A DNA stretch of 5,162 nt from Pseudomonadota bacterium. GTDB lineage: Bacteria > Pseudomonadota > Gammaproteobacteria > Xanthomonadales > Rhodanobacteraceae. Within the stretch, counting starts at the first letter, position 1, and each line of letters opens with the position of its first letter. This document shows positions 5,086 to 5,162 of the stretch, in pieces. Made by a program: the position numbers and the translations under genes. The stretch spans positions 1 through 5,162 of the forward strand of contig JANXVS010000424.1 in the NCBI GenBank assembly GCA_025351555.1, read 5' to 3'. The notes beneath the pieces were generated by a model. It made no database searches, was not told the DNA's origin, and was given only the letters and a program-made list of their open reading frames with translations.

Positions 5086-5162
5086 CATCGCTGCATGCAG
5101 CGGCAATGACCAGCGTTCCACGTGTCGCGAACGTAAAGCCACTTCCCGTTTTCTTTCTTCGA
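5085..5162 (-). CDS. C-terminal end of a probable SnoaL/DUF4440-like protein (cut by window edge)
   Basis: A minus-strand frame open at the right edge encodes 25 residues and stops with TGA at 5085-5087. The piece KKENGKWLYVRDTWN has the ending typical of SnoaL-like/DUF4440 (NTF2-fold) proteins, where a 'dGkWk-vrDtwN' strand closes the domain. The final residues (GHCRCMQR) are unusual and come partly from the palindrome at 5089-5102. These small alpha/beta-barrel proteins have varied roles, so no function is given. Its stop lies 34 bases before the exporter start on the same strand, so the two could be co-transcribed. The call rests on a short motif and is tentative. Confidence 0.5.
   Translation of the reverse strand, partial: SKKENGKWLYVRDTWNAGHCRCMQR
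5089..5102. repeat. Perfect 14-bp palindrome upstream of the exporter
   Basis: The sequence cgctgcatgcagcg equals its own reverse complement. It lies directly upstream of the possible -35 element and inside the last codons of the partial gene at the window edge. It could be an operator or a small hairpin at the end of that gene. Confidence 0.4.

Overview
The window is a GC-rich proteobacterial segment. Gene content and the dispersed 'tgttctctgaccc' and 'gtactctgacccc' motifs suggest a gammaproteobacterium, perhaps near the Xanthomonadales. This placement rests on style and recalled family resemblance, not on a search.

Layout, left to right. (1) Bases 1 to about 255 are the right end of an IS256-type (Mutator-type) insertion sequence: the last 68 codons of its transposase and a candidate terminal sequence. 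(2) The IS sits inside a minus-strand gene for an exported amidohydrolase. Only the signal peptide, an N-terminal domain of unknown role and the first strands of the amidohydrolase domain remain (220-1110); the last residues and the stop codon are borrowed from IS DNA. (3) A 335-base divergent intergenic region (1111-1445) holds three copies of a repeat, two direct and one inverted. These can form alternative hairpins with T-rich tracts on both sides. A near-perfect FNR/ANR/DNR-type box follows. (4) The plus-strand gene at 1446-1838 encodes a group I truncated haemoglobin (trHbN/GlbN) with all expected haem-pocket residues. (5) A short convergent spacer (1839-1996) carries another repeat-like motif. 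(6) Two minus-strand genes two bases apart encode an HEAGH zinc metallopeptidase (3010-4077, upstream) and a D-Ala-D-Ala-ligase-like ATP-grasp enzyme (1997-3007, downstream). (7) A minus-strand RhtA-like EamA exporter (4172-5050) follows, preceded at the right edge by the last 25 codons of a probable SnoaL/DUF4440-type protein.

How the genes may work together. The peptidase and ATP-grasp ligase look like one translationally coupled operon, a make-and-break pair for an amide or peptide bond on an unknown substrate; this is the least characterised system here. The haemoglobin gene appears to be under an oxygen- or NO-responsive regulator, which fits NO detoxification. The exporter probably moves threonine/homoserine-like amino acids. 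It shares the strand of the ligase operon but is separated from it by 94 bases with a repeat, so a functional link is only a possibility. No RNA genes, CRISPR arrays or origins were seen.
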